Part shown: in pieces, positions 13,568-25,262 of the stretch
Numbering within the stretch: the first letter of the stretch is position 1
Layout: each line of letters begins with the position of its first letter
Assembly (NCBI RefSeq): GCF_947623445.1
Contig: NC_135243.1
Span: 18,918,479 to 18,982,478 of the forward strand
DNA length: 64,000 nt
Source of the DNA: Clavelina lepadiformis
Taxonomy: Eukaryota > Chordata > Ascidiacea > Aplousobranchia > Clavelinidae
Direction: 5' to 3'
Program-made: the position numbers and the translations under genes
The notes under the pieces: generated by a model
What the model was told of the DNA's origin: nothing
What the model saw: only the letters and a program-made list of their open reading frames with translations
The model's database searches: none

Positions 13568-13669
13568 TCTAGTAGGCCTATACAAGTGCACAACCAAATA
13601 ACGTCACAATGTGAGTAGCTGGGGTCTAGTATACAAAGGCATCCTGTGGTTGTGCACTTGTATACTAGA
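13568..13669. repeat. Hairpin-forming dispersed repeat, copy 1
   Basis: The left end (TACAAGTGCACAACCA) and the right end (TGGTTGTGCACTTGTA) are inverted copies. The middle holds AACGTCACAATGTGAGTAGCTGG and GGTCTAGTATACAAAGGCATCC-type sequence in two blocks. A second, more diverged copy of the whole unit lies at 59900-59996. About 100 bp with inverted ends and no coding potential suggests a small MITE-like element. Confidence 0.6.
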
Positions 13670-15088
13670 TCCAAACTTTCACGGTAAGCTTGTATATAAG
13701 CGGGTCAGTGACCATTATCGTTAGTCTTCTCTTCACAACGAGAATTTCCCGAAACTGTAGAAATAAAAGAAAACTTCACTATCGATTCGCTTTGTTTCCA
13801 GTATAGGTGAATACCCGGTTACACAGCGTAAATCCCCGACATGAAGGGTATACAGAACGGAAACAAATTCACTAAACGGGGAAATTCTAAAGAAGGTAGT
13901 AAAAACAAAACGCAACTTATCATGATAAGAAAATGTCACACCACATTGTTCAAACTATTAGGTATCGTATTGTTTAGTTTTCTTCATTGACTGTGGGGAG
14001 TGGAAGGAATGGTGCTAACCTCCTTATAGCAAACCATAACACGATATACGCTCACAAACAATCAACGAACGGGAAAAAGCGGCAAAGCCCGGAAGCTTAA
14101 AACGCGCAAAGTGTTAACTATACAGTGGTGCTATAACAGTGAAACGTTAGCTAGTCCACCAAACCTAACAAATGTTTATGTTGACCAAAAATTGTTTAAT
14201 TAAAAATGAAAAAATACACACAGTAACAAAATTACAAGAATATAAATCGAAACAGACGGGGGAAGAGGACATGCTTACAAGGAGTTGTTCAACCTATTTG
14301 TGCATGTAAATGGTTAAAATAAACCTTACCAAAAGAAACACCATGCTAGTGCTCAGAATCCCGTCCAAGATAGCATACCGTAAAAACAAAGGACATTAAA
14401 CAAACCGAAAGTAAAACGTTACTCTGCCCTCTAAATGAAAAAGGTTTTCAATAACTAAAAGAAGCAAAAAATAGATGCTGTAAGTTACAAATGAATTCAA
14501 TAGCGTGCGTAATTCTAACGAAATAAGAAAGGCCTTTCGATGAATTGTTTGTTAAAGTTAAAATTTGTTTTTAAACCTGTTTGTTGTCAATATTGCAAGT
14601 GTAAATCAAGTTTTTTACTATTTTTTTGGAGTTTGGCGTTGCAGCGTAAATGATTCTCGTTTGCCACTATGTAGGTACATTAGAAGATATGTGGACGACC
14701 CACACCTCAAATGGTGTAGCCCAAATAAAAGGTAAGTCCTAAAACAAGTCGACCTTAATCCATAGATTGATTGTCTGCAAGTAGGCCATAGGCTATCTGA
14801 TAAGGAATTTTTCAATAATAAGCTAATAGGTTAAAGCTTAGCAGTTTTTGCCTATATTATTGTAACAAATTTAAAGCAAAATTTGACGGAGTTGGCGGCG
14901 ATTATGATGTCAGAATGTGAAATTAACATGCTTGATGGCTGGTGTTATAATTAAGTATGGTAGTAACCTACATTTAGTGGTAATATAATAATTCTTTTGA
15001 ATTATAAATGATGTTTATTTTCGGCCGTTTATTTTTAACCGTTGCAAATAATTTTTATTTTCGGCATAAAAACATCGTTTTGCTAGAA
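13670..15088. other. Intergenic, no gene seen
   Basis: AT-rich sequence without a supported exon, RNA gene or complete element. Confidence 0.35.
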
Positions 15089-15154
15089 AATGACGATAAT
15101 GACAATGATGGTATAATGAACAATGACGATAATGACAATGGTGGTATAATGAAC
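15089..15154 (+). repeat. 33-bp tandem repeat, two copies plus partial third
   Basis: Two near-identical 33-bp units begin AATGACGATAATGACAATG and end GGTATAATGAAC, followed by a shorter degenerate unit to about 15200. It is a local minisatellite, not an array with spacers. Confidence 0.75.
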
Positions 15155-15569
15155 AATGACAATGGTGATAGACAATGTCGGTAATGGACAACATAGCAGT
15201 ATTGGACAATAACGATAATAATCAGTGTTTCTATTTTTGTTAAAACAACAGCTCTTTTGAACATAGATCCCGATTTTGATTTCCACCCTGAAATAAACCA
15301 AATTCCACAGCCTCGTAAACATCTTAACTAAATGTTTTCAATTAAATTCTTCAGTTGTTTTCAAAACAATACTGATGCCCAAACTCTTGAAGTTAGTCAA
15401 CTTAAATACAGTAGGCTAATAAATACGTCTGTATTGCTCAGGATATAAGGTAAATACGTGGTAAACAACAACAAATTAAATGGCTAGGCATCGATCTTGA
15501 GAATATATTGCCAATTTTCGCTTATACTGTAATGTTAAAACGTTGAAAATTTTATTAAATATTAACGTT

Positions 15570-17350
15570 AGGGGTGTACCCAGCCATATTTTGTGGATTC
15601 GGTCCGAAACCAAATTTTTGGGAAAAGTAACCAAATTACTTCGGCCGAATCGACCGAATCAAGCATTGAATGTATTCATACACCTATTCGTGTATTGTAA
15701 AAGTGAGCTGTGCTGAACAATGTCTTCACACAGCGGCTTATATAAGAAATAGAAGATTTGAATTATAGTATAGGACTTAGTTGTAACTTGAAATGGAAAG
15801 GTAAGTAAATGATATACTTAGATTTACTGTTACGTGCAACAACAATCATATCCGTTGTTGTTATAGTTTTCTTGCAATGAAGGAATTTTAAAGCAGGTTT
15901 TTAGAAGTGTTTTAATATTTAGTTTTTGGCCAAATCTTGAAATAATTTCGGCCAAAAACTGAATTAGGGTATTTCTACCCTATTCGGCTTGTTGAATATT
16001 CGGATTACGGAGCAGCTATAACTAACATGTTGAAATTTCGAATTTGCGGAAATGTACAAAACTCTGCTTGTCAATACCATATCTCCATACAATCAACTTA
16101 TGCACGCGATCTCTTTGGGATATTCTGACGTCATAGCGTGGACAGCAACCAAACATTTTCGACACACTCAAAACACAAGCTATCGCAACAAATCAGAAAC
16201 TTCATAACTGATTATTTCCGTTATTACTCAACCGATTTTAAACAGAATAACATATTTGCTTTCAGTAGAAAAAAACTTTCAAATCAAAAAACAATGTTTT
16301 CTCTACAGGTCCACTTTGAGCTGTTATTTTCAACTTACGCTTGTCGATTTATTACACGATTAAGTAATGTATGACTGAATACTTAAACTCACTTAAGAAC
16401 ATTATGCATGCCGCAATTCGAGCAACAAGAACACACCCATCGGTTTGCCAACTGCAATTTATAAATATAAAAGTTATAAAATTTCTTTGCTAACCACACG
16501 GAGTTGACAAAGAGTATATTAAATTTCATTTTACACGCGTGACTCAGCGCTATTGCCGCACCAGTAATCTCATTGTGACCAATTGTTGTTGTACTTCAGA
16601 TTATACTGAGAAACAACAGTAGTTCACAGTAGTCAGGTTAACCCTATCCTAACCAGGCTCGCGAGTTTACTAAAAAACTAGGTGTGGCCGACCCCGTACA
16701 CACATTTTCAATCGTTAATTACTAGAAAACTATACGTCGTAAACTTATCGGATTTTTACAGGTTAGTAGAAAAATCATCTGGCTTCCTGTATACATCATA
16801 ATTGTAAAACTAAAGAAAGTGAATTTAGTGTAAATTAAGTATTTCTAAAAGTGACACATTTCTAGAAATTCTTCTTGTTACGCCGCGTCCCCGCTGTGCG
16901 GAAAACCAGTTGACCGCGAGAAGAGAACGAAAGAGAATAGTTAGTCGAGTTATTGGTGCGTAAATGAGTAATACGCTTCAATGCGGAGAGCAGAGCAAAG
17001 CAGAGGAAAATTATGAAAATATCGCAATATCTTAAAAATTACAAAATCCAACTTTATCAAACAAACATGGACAGATAGCTGAACATTTTTTAGGAAAAGT
17101 CACCAAATTTCAAGTTTCTACAGCAAACAATGCAACTGTACGCCACGTTTTGCTATGACAGTGTGCGGGAGAAGCCAAGCCTAGTTAGAATAGGGTTAAA
17201 GCTTGCATTGTTCTGTCTGTATAAGTCCCATGTCTATCGGTCGTGAAATCTTTCGCAGACAGTTTTGCTACTATTGCACTTGCAAATTCAGCCAAAACCC
17301 GAATTTGGGCGTTTTTAACCTTTTCGGCCTGCCGAATATTCGGTGCACCT
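15570..17350. mobile_element. hAT-like repeat, probably nested or composite
   Basis: The left end (AGGGGTGTACC, then ATTCGGTCCGAA) and the right end (GGCCTGCCGAATATTCGGTGCACCT when read outward) look like the AGGGGTGCACCGAATATTCGG termini of animal hAT elements. A second right-end-like block lies at 15950-16005 (CTATTCGGCTTGTTGAATATTCGG in two blocks). This suggests a roughly 440-bp copy beside or inside a larger one. No target duplication was recognised and no transposase is visible. Confidence 0.4.
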
Positions 17351-17794
17351 CAATAGTATATGTTATATTTACGTAACGATTGAGAACTTAAGGCTTTAAT
17401 CAGTTGCAACGAGTAAATATCAAAAAAGTTCAGGCATTCACCATGTAATATATGTGTGGCTTATTCCCGGCTGAAAGTCACCTACCAGATCGTGGCGTTT
17501 TTGCAATGCCTTAAAAAGAAAAAAGACTACGCAAACATTTCCTTCAATTCTGTTCTTATCGAAATTTGCAAACCGACGAACAAAATAGACTCAGCAGCGA
17601 CACTAGCATCTCGTTTGTTTTGTACGTCACAAACGGCATGTGACGTCCTGCAACAGGAGAAAAAGGCGATGCTGTTGGGACACTTTTACAATTGGTGAAA
17701 ACGAATTTAGTGCCTATAGGCAATAAATATATACATAAGTGACCTGTTTCATTTGAACTTGATTTCATTGGCGCAGTGTCGGTATCGTTTTGAT
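17351..17794. promoter_or_regulatory. GATM upstream region
   Basis: About 440 bp before the GATM start. It contains two CRE-like cores, TACGTCAC near 17621 and TGTGACGTCC near 17640. Proximity makes this the likely promoter; factor binding is inference. An 80-codon ORF at 17456-17698 has no recognisable domain. Confidence 0.35.
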
Positions 17795-20700
17795 ATGAGT
17801 TGTTTTGGTTCAGTAGTTCGTTTGGTTTCGCAAGCCCAACTGTCCTGTATTCGTTCAAAGCCGGTAAGTATAGTAGTTGATAAAATACAATTTAAAGGTT
17901 TAAACAAACAATATTTGTTGAAGTTTTCCTAATCAGAAGTGAAAAGGTTTGTTAAACAAGTGATATTATCTCTCCTATTAATTAAGTTATTTTCTACGGT
18001 ATTGAAAGTTCAAAGCCAATTGTTCAGAGCTAAGCGGAACATGATTCAATAAATGCAGGAAGAGGTAAAAGTGAAGCAAAAAACATCTTTGAATTGTATT
18101 TTTAGTTGTTACAGAAAATTTGTTCTGCTGTTTCTGTGGCAACTCGAAGGCAACATGTCGCTACGCAAATGTCTGCGCAGGAGGTAAACCATTTCCGAGA
18201 AGAGATCATTGTTAGGTCAATGTATAGTCTCAATTCATTCGGAATTTGGACGCGATGTTCTAAGTCAGCCATGTAATATTTTATGACGAATCGGCTTCAT
18301 TTCAATGTCAGTGAACAAAGTATACCATTGCAGGAGAAAACAAAAATCCCAGTCTCTTCTCACAATGAATGGGATTTACTTGAGGAGGTTATAGTGGGGA
18401 GGGCCGAGAACGCTTGTGTTCCAGAATTTACCACGGAAGTCAAGGTAAAACGCAAACTAACTCGCATTTCTACTTTTAAATGCTTATAAATTGACGTGAG
18501 TAAGATTGTATTCTTATCAAACGTGTATTTGTACTTGTACCGAGACATGCCGAGTACGAACTCGGACATTTGTAACAAACGTCATCTTTTTTAAGTCTTC
18601 TCACCTATACCCGAAGTTTATCCAAACGTTTATTCTATCGCCCAAAAAGTGTAATATTGCTGCTAGAGCATTCTTTACAAGAGTAATTTAAAAGTTAATA
18701 TAATGCCTTATAAAATTCGCCGTCAGTCACTACCAGGCCAGCACTTTCCGCTTGCATAATATGATAATAAACCCTACTTGTGAAACGTACTGGCCAGTTT
18801 CCGTCGGATACGTTTAGCTTCTTCACGTTACGCGTTGAATTTTCACCGGTCCGCACAAAACACTTAAGACTGTTCATTCATGTTTAAAAAAAGACTATTT
18901 ATTTCCCTCAGTTATGAAACCAGACAAAAATGAATTCTGAATACTACAAAGTTTTGTTTTGTATAATTTGCTGCGATAATTCTTCCATGTCACTGGTTTG
19001 TGATAACTAGTATTATTTTTACACCTAAATATTTTTATATCGGTTAGTTTCAGACTAGTCACTTTTGGTTTATGTGCTTTCAGGTAATTATATTTGTTTT
19101 TTTAGTTGCACACGTAATGAGTTTAACCAGTCTATGTCATGCATATTCAGGCCAATACCTATGAAAAGTACTGGCCTTTCTACCAGAAATACGGCGGAAA
19201 GCCTTTTCCGAAGAAGCACATACAAAAGGCGGTCGAAGAAGTAGAAGAAATGTGCAGCATTCTGCAACAGGAAGGGGTTGTCGTTCGCAGACCGGATGTC
19301 GTGGAATGGGAGAAAGCATTCGAGACCCCAGATTTCAAGTCACGAGGTAATGGCCAAACGCCACAGCAACTCCACTATACTTATACTTTTGTGTGCAAAT
19401 TTTGACGTTTAAAGATGGATTTGAACTTAACAGGTTAGATAACTTAACAATATGTATGTCACGTACGCTGCACAGTAACTAGGGCATGTAAACACTCCGT
19501 CATATATCTCAAAACTACAGCGTGTATAGCCTGCCAGAAACTTTCTATTAGTCCTAAATAGAAAATTCGCTAAGGCCTACTTAATTATTAACAAAGTCTA
19601 ACTGTTCAGACCGTGGCGCGTATATATAATCTATTCAGCGTCGCTGTCAAGTGGGAACTTTGCTTTTTCAACCTGGGTCCAGATTACCTCCCTTAAGGCT
19701 TTGAATTAACTCACGTACACAAGCGACAAAAGATATTTTCCGTATACTCTGCGTTCCGTGGAACGATGATGTGGCATTTGTAAAAACGAAAACAATTTCA
19801 CAACTTATTGCACTCCCATGTTTTGTTAACAGTAATAACTATATGCAAGTCACTGCGCAATGTACATTGTTCCACAATACCACAAATGCTTTGACGTTTT
19901 CGGAATTTGCGCGCAGGTTTTTCTTAGAAAGAGATTCCTGCATGTCATATTGCACGGGAATAGAAGGAAAAAATGGAATGTGGTCAAATTACACGACCGA
20001 TTGCAGCAAAGAGAAATTAACCATTTGCATTCAACCATTTGCGTTTACTTTAAGATCTATTAACCAACCATACCATATTAACCATATTATTAACCAAATT
20101 AACCATACTATACAGTATACACTATCTTCAACAACAAGAAAAATATTTACCATGGTCGATTAACTAAGTTCATTTTACTTCCACTTCCATATACAGTAAA
20201 TGAAGTCGTGCTTGCTATTTAGGTATGTATGCAGCAATGCCACGAGACATTCTCATTGTTATTGGTAACGAAATTATTGAGGCGCCAATGGCTTGGAGGT
20301 CAAGGTTCTTCGAATACCGTGCATATCGCTCTCTTATTAAGGAATACTTTACGGAGGGGGCGAAATGGACGGCAGCCCCTAAACCATTAATGTCCGACGA
20401 ACTCTACGACATGGTCAGTATCTTAAGTGCTTTAAAAGTTAAAATCATTTAAATTGTTTCAAGGATACTTGTTTGCTTAATTTTTTTTGCAGAATTATCC
20501 CATGCACAGTGTCCAAGACAGACATGAATTGGCCAAAAAGGGACAATTTGTCACAACGGAATTCGAACCGTGCTTTGATGCTGCCGACTTCATCAGAGCA
20601 GGGCGGGATATTTTTGTTCAACGAAGTCAGGTGAGATATATGCGTAAGCGTCATAACGATATTTCATGAAAATATAGTTGTTAGCTGTACGCACCATTGC

Positions 20701-23181
20701 AAGTAATGACCCAGCGAAGCTATACTGTTCAGGTGATGGGTAAAAGTGCAACTTATGTTCGTCCGCAGCATCAGCAAGACAAATACCAATATCGTAGTGG
20801 TCTTTATACCAATTGCGATAAAGTTTTTGTGATGGCCGCAGTTTTGCATTTGAAATAGGTTGGTATGCGCATATAACTTTGCTTCGAGCAGAAGAAAGAC
20901 CAAAAACCGAAGCGTTTTTCGGCAAATCCATGGGTTAGTAGGAGATTTTAACATGGAATATACCACAAGCTAATGCGAGGCAAATGGAGCCGTGGGCAGG
21001 ATTTCGCGCCTTTCGTGTGGATCGAACTACTTTTTTTTGAACTTGCTCTTCACTTTAATGTTTTGTGCACAATTATGACGTCATGCTTTGGTGTGAAATC
21101 CACTACTGTAACACGTATATGTGACAATGGTCCAGTGGATGGGGTCGATTTACCATGGTTCTACTGTAGTAGTTTCTAAGAAAGAATTTCGTCCTTTTTT
21201 TGAAAAAAATAACTGTAAAAAGTTAAACGTTTTGACAAATTGTATAAGAATCGTAACTTCCTATTTAACTTTGTAGATTAAACATCTAATTTCAGAATGG
21301 AATTACAAATGATATATACAGGGCAATACTTGAGTTAAGTCATGCCGAAACGTCAACTCATAAGCTATTAGTATGTGGGTACGTGCCCGTAACAACTTGG
21401 CCTAAAAAACTTAAATTTGTCTGGTCCTGCAGTTTTCATAAATTTCCTACACGCACTCAACGCATGATCGCTGCATGGTCACTATTGGACCTTTCAATGT
21501 AGTAATTTTCCTTTCCTAATAGTAAGGTTGCTTATAATTAAATAAATCCCCGGTTCATAATGACTCAGTTCTAAGCAAATATTTGCACACCCATAAGCGT
21601 GTGCCAGTATAGTAATATGCTGCCTGGGATAAAAAAATGATATGTGTACAGTATTGCAGTTTTCATTCGTGTTTCATTTATACTTTACATGGTCAGTAGA
21701 TGATCACTCCATGAGTTATGTAGTTAGTATTCTTTTTTATATTCCACTAAATCGCTTGTTTGCAGTTGTTCCAAAAGTATTTTGTATACCGGTTTGTCGA
21801 CCTTTAGTTTGTCGATACGTGGCTATTACCAATCTAAGGTTTTGACGCCATTTTTAAGTTCACTGACCACAAAGACGTTTACGAGTTGTGATTACTAATT
21901 TTGCACTTCTTCAACTACAAATTCAACTTTCAATTTTAACGTTGTTTATTATTTGCATTAGGCCTAATCTTTCCTTCTTAATGTTCTATACCGATAAATT
22001 AAGGTCACAAATCTGATGGGTATCAAATGGATGGAAAGACACTTGGGCCCAGAATATAACCTCCACCAGTTAACTTTCAAAGATCCCAACCCAATGCACA
22101 TTGACGCTACTTTCAACATCATTGGTCCTGGCTTGGTGGTGGCCAATCCTGACCGGCCGTGCAACGAGGTTAAAAATTCTTTAGAGCCAGTCTAAGCTGA
22201 AGAATGCAGTCTTGCAATCGCAGCAACAGCTAAATTAATGCATTTAGATTTTTAGCAACTAAAAGTCTGAATCGTGGCAATTTATTTTTAGCCCTTCTGT
22301 AACCCTTTTTTATTGTGATTAATAATTTTGAATATTTTAGATGCACCTGTTTAAGAAAGCTGGTTGGACCGTCGTAGAAGCACCAACACCCACTCGATCT
22401 GATGGTGAGTTATCAGTATAGTAACTAGGGCACTAGTCTATAGAGCAATCATTATTTGTCTTTAAATTGTGTTCTATGACGAAAAATACGTTAGCATTTC
22501 TAAGAAATTAGCAAAATGTGTGAGGTGTGATTTCCTCCAGTCTGATCCTGATTAGGAACCCATAAATTATACTGCAGGCTACTGATTTTAGTAATGAAGT
22601 AGTAAAAAGTAAAAGTCTAGTAAGTAAATTAAAAGCTGCGGAATCACGTTTTGTAGATCTTCCGTTGTGGATGTCATCAAAGTGGCTCAGCATGAACGTT
22701 CTTATGTTGGACGAGGAAAGGGTTATGTGCGACAAGAATGAAATCCCAACTATGAAGATGTTTGAGGAATTAGGTAATAGCTGCAGCTTACCTATACGCA
22801 TTGGAGCCTATGCTGGCATTAAAATGCAAAAGCCTTCCCTTGACGTAACGTTTTACACCCTTGTTTTACCCACTTGCGACCAACAATTGTTAGAACTACA
22901 GTATAATATCCACTCAATTCATTCTTTCTTAAGATTCAAAATCTTTTTACACTTGGTTTTCTTGCTTGGTATTATCTTTGTATAACTATGCAAGTTTTGA
23001 AATAAGCAAAGACTACTGTTGCCAAAGCATTTGGAAGAAGCTTTCTCACTCAAATAAACGTTGTTTGCCAGGTATAACGACAATACCCGTAGACATACAG
23101 CATGCTAACTCGCTCGGTGGGGCGTTTCATTGTTGGACAACCGACGTCAGGAGGCGGGGAGAGTTAAAATCATACTTTTAA
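17795..23181 (+). CDS. GATM: Glycine amidinotransferase (AGAT), mitochondrial
   Basis: Ten exons: 17795-17863, 18106-18183, 18334-18444, 19151-19346, 20223-20413, 20493-20630, 22004-22168, 22341-22404, 22657-22773 and 23072-23181. They join in phase to 412 codons plus stop; human AGAT has 423. The enzyme moves the amidino group from arginine to glycine, giving guanidinoacetate and ornithine, the first step of creatine synthesis. Family blocks are easily read: [74 protein letters not shown] and [19 protein letters not shown]. These supply the catalytic Asp, His and Cys known for AGAT. The first about 48 residues are rich in Ser, Arg and Gln and lack acids, as expected of a mitochondrial leader. 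The start in exon 1 is the only Met that gives such a leader. It sits between IRF-A and IRF-B with no obvious functional link. Confidence 0.95.
20055..20160. repeat. Low-complexity TTAACCA-rich tract in GATM intron 4
   Basis: Irregular reiteration of AACCATA/TTAACCA words between 20058 and 20112. Simple sequence with no coding relevance seen. Confidence 0.5.
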
Positions 23182-23242
23182 AAGATCTTACTCACATAAT
23201 ATTGTTATTCTCATCTGGTTCGAGTATCTTACATTTGCGTTA

Positions 23243-23248
23243 AATAAA
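23243..23248 (+). promoter_or_regulatory. GATM polyadenylation signal
   Basis: AATAAA 62 bp after the GATM stop codon, the first exact hexamer downstream. Confidence 0.6.
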
Positions 23249-23813
23249 TTGTTTCCATTTATATGGAACATATAACATATACCTAAATAATGTAACATAT
23301 TCCTATATTGTATCAAACGTTTATGCAGTGCATTTTTATATTGTCGTCTTCGTGCATCAGCATAGCCATAGGTACGGAACAGTTATAGTAAAGCTGATTT
23401 TTATTTTTTAATACTCTAATTTAATCTACAGTACATAAAGACAAAGTTTTCCAATTATGAAATTTAACATCAGTGTGTCAACTGATATTTTTATAAAATC
23501 ATTTGAAAGTTAAATATTTTTAAAAAAGTGCCAAATATTTTACATTCTTGTAAAATTAGTTTGTGTTGATTAATTATTCCAGTTTGACATTGTCATGTGA
23601 ATTCCAATTGTGTGCAGCAGTATTGATAATAGAAAAGGTTTTGATTTTGTGTAAAACTGAGTAAAAGATTTAATAACTTTATGTAGCTGGAAAAGTATAA
23701 TTTACTTTCAGTGTTTTCTTTTTTATGTCACAAGGAAAAATTAAACAAAAAGATTAAAGATCGCATACCAAAGGGGCAATTAACTTAACCCTAAACTCAT
23801 GAAATCAGTTAAG
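23249..23813. other. Intergenic after GATM
   Basis: No gene or named repeat seen; AT-rich. Confidence 0.35.
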
Positions 23814-23939
23814 TTAGTTGATGAATGTTTTTTTGTCATGGAACCAAGCCAATCCATAATCGTTTTCATTTGAATGTTTAACAAGCCATGGTCTGATGGT
23901 CATGCTTTGCTCATCTCTGACAATATTTTGACTTTCCAT
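23814..23939 (-). pseudogene. Inverted partial copy of IRF-B exon 1
   Basis: On the minus strand an ATG opens a 41-codon frame that starts MESQNIVRDEQSMTIRPWLV, nearly the same as the first exon of IRF-B (MESQNIVSDEQGMTIRPWLV). It runs colinear with it to about KKTF and then stops two codons later, where homology ends. No splice donor or remaining IRF domain follows, so it is a truncated duplicate of the first half of a DNA-binding domain. The frame is undamaged within the homologous part, which suggests a recent copy or gene conversion with IRF-B. Confidence 0.8.
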
Positions 23940-24263
23940 TGTCTCTTATCTAGCTTAAATTCTTCTTCAGAACAAAGTAAAGTTGACAAATAGTTAGGAC
24001 TTCAGCTTTGTTACGTCTCTAAGAATAAGCATATAAAAGCAGACTAAATTAAAAACATCAGAATAAAAAGAATAGTAGGCCACTTATAATGGAAGCTTCT
24101 ACCAGGGAACTAAGCATGCAGACAGGAATTTTCTGTTAGTAGCATACTAAACGCCATGGACCCGTGACTATGATTAACATAATTGATCAAACTTCAAAGG
24201 CTTCTGCAAGATTTAAAAGTTTTGTTGAAAACAGAAACTTTTCTTTCCATGCTGGGAGTATGG
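23823..24263 (-). repeat. Left arm of large inverted repeat (IRF-B promoter plus exon 1 start)
   Basis: Reverse complement of 24812-25262 with scattered substitutions and small gaps. Shared blocks include TTGACAAATAGTTAGGACTT, CTAAGAATAAGCATA, AGGCCACT and CTTTTCTTTCCATGCTGGGAG. The arms are about 440 bp and the centre of symmetry is near 24540. Confidence 0.85.
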
Positions 24264-24811
24264 CGAACTAAGAGTCGTGGGAAAGATGGTTTGCTGGACT
24301 TGTTTTTTATGAGGTGCGATGAAGGCACCTGAGTTTTCTAGACCGAATTTAGTGCAATGAAGTCGCTGTCTTAATTTGACATTTGTCGCTAGACTCCAGT
24401 TGACTATACAGAAGGTGTCTGCTTGCCAACTTAAGTCGCACATATATTCTCTAAACCTGAATTTTTTATTATCATATTCAAGACAAAGTCTGAAAAGTTG
24501 AATGTAAGAAAACTGATAAGTGGCGCTAAGTAATATCTGATAAGTAACAAATCGAGATAATACGACAGTCCTATTTTCTCCTTAACTGCAAATGTGATAA
24601 CCCCACCTAGCAACAATGACAAATTCGTTCAACGGCCGCTACAGGAGTTTTTTATTTCCGTAAATATTTTTTTGAATGACGTAATGCAATGAATCTTTTA
24701 GTAAACTATGTGAAATAAAATAAATATCAATTCTTATTGTGAGCGCAGACACTGCTGTACACTAAAAATTTATGGCATTACGTCATTTATAAACCTATTC
24801 GTAGAAGTGAA
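24264..24811. other. Spacer of the inverted repeat
   Basis: About 550 bp between the two arms. It holds its own small inverted pair, AATGACGTAATGC at about 24675-24687 and GCATTACGTCATT at about 24776-24788. Both contain a TGACGTAA core like ATF/CREB sites. No exon is visible. Confidence 0.6.
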
Positions 24812-25262
24812 AATGGGGAACTCCCAGCATGGAAAGAAAAGTTTCTGTTTTCAATAAAGTTAAAATCTAAATCGTGCAGAAGCCTTTGAAGTTTGATCAG
24901 TTATGTTAGTTATAATTACGGGTCCATGGCGTTGAGTATGCTACTAACGGAAAATCCCAGTCTGCATGTTTAGTTCCCTGGTAGAAGCTTCCATTATGAG
25001 TGGCCTACTATTCATTTTATTCTGATGTTTTTAGTTTAGTCTGCTTTTGTATGCTTATTCTTAGAGACGTAACACAGCTAAAGTCCTAACTATTTGTCAA
25101 CTTTACTTTGTTCTGAAGAAAAATTTAAGCTAGATAAGAGACAATGGAAAGCCAAAATATTGTCAGCGATGAACAAGGCATGACCATCAGACCATGGCTT
25201 GTTAAACATACAAATGAAAACGATTATGGTTTGGCCTGGTTTGATGACAAGAAAACATTTAT
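24812..25262 (+). repeat. Right arm of large inverted repeat, carrying the IRF-B promoter and exon 1 start
   Basis: Partner of 23823-24263. It includes about 330 bp upstream of the IRF-B ATG and about 119 bp of its first coding exon. The upstream part is therefore probably a promoter present twice, facing in opposite directions. Confidence 0.85.
24829..24853 (+). promoter_or_regulatory. ISRE-like element upstream of IRF-B
   Basis: GGAAAGAAAAGTTTCTGTTTT lies about 300 bp before the ATG. On the opposite strand it reads AAAACAGAAACTTTTC, close to the GAAANNGAAACT consensus bound by IRFs. The same element is kept in the inverted arm near 24233-24255. Autoregulation by IRFs is inference. Confidence 0.35.

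Noticed and set aside
19771-20163. 130-codon plus-strand ORF in GATM intron 4
   Set aside because: No recognised domain, ends in low-complexity TTAACCA sequence, and overlaps open frames on both strands; more likely chance.
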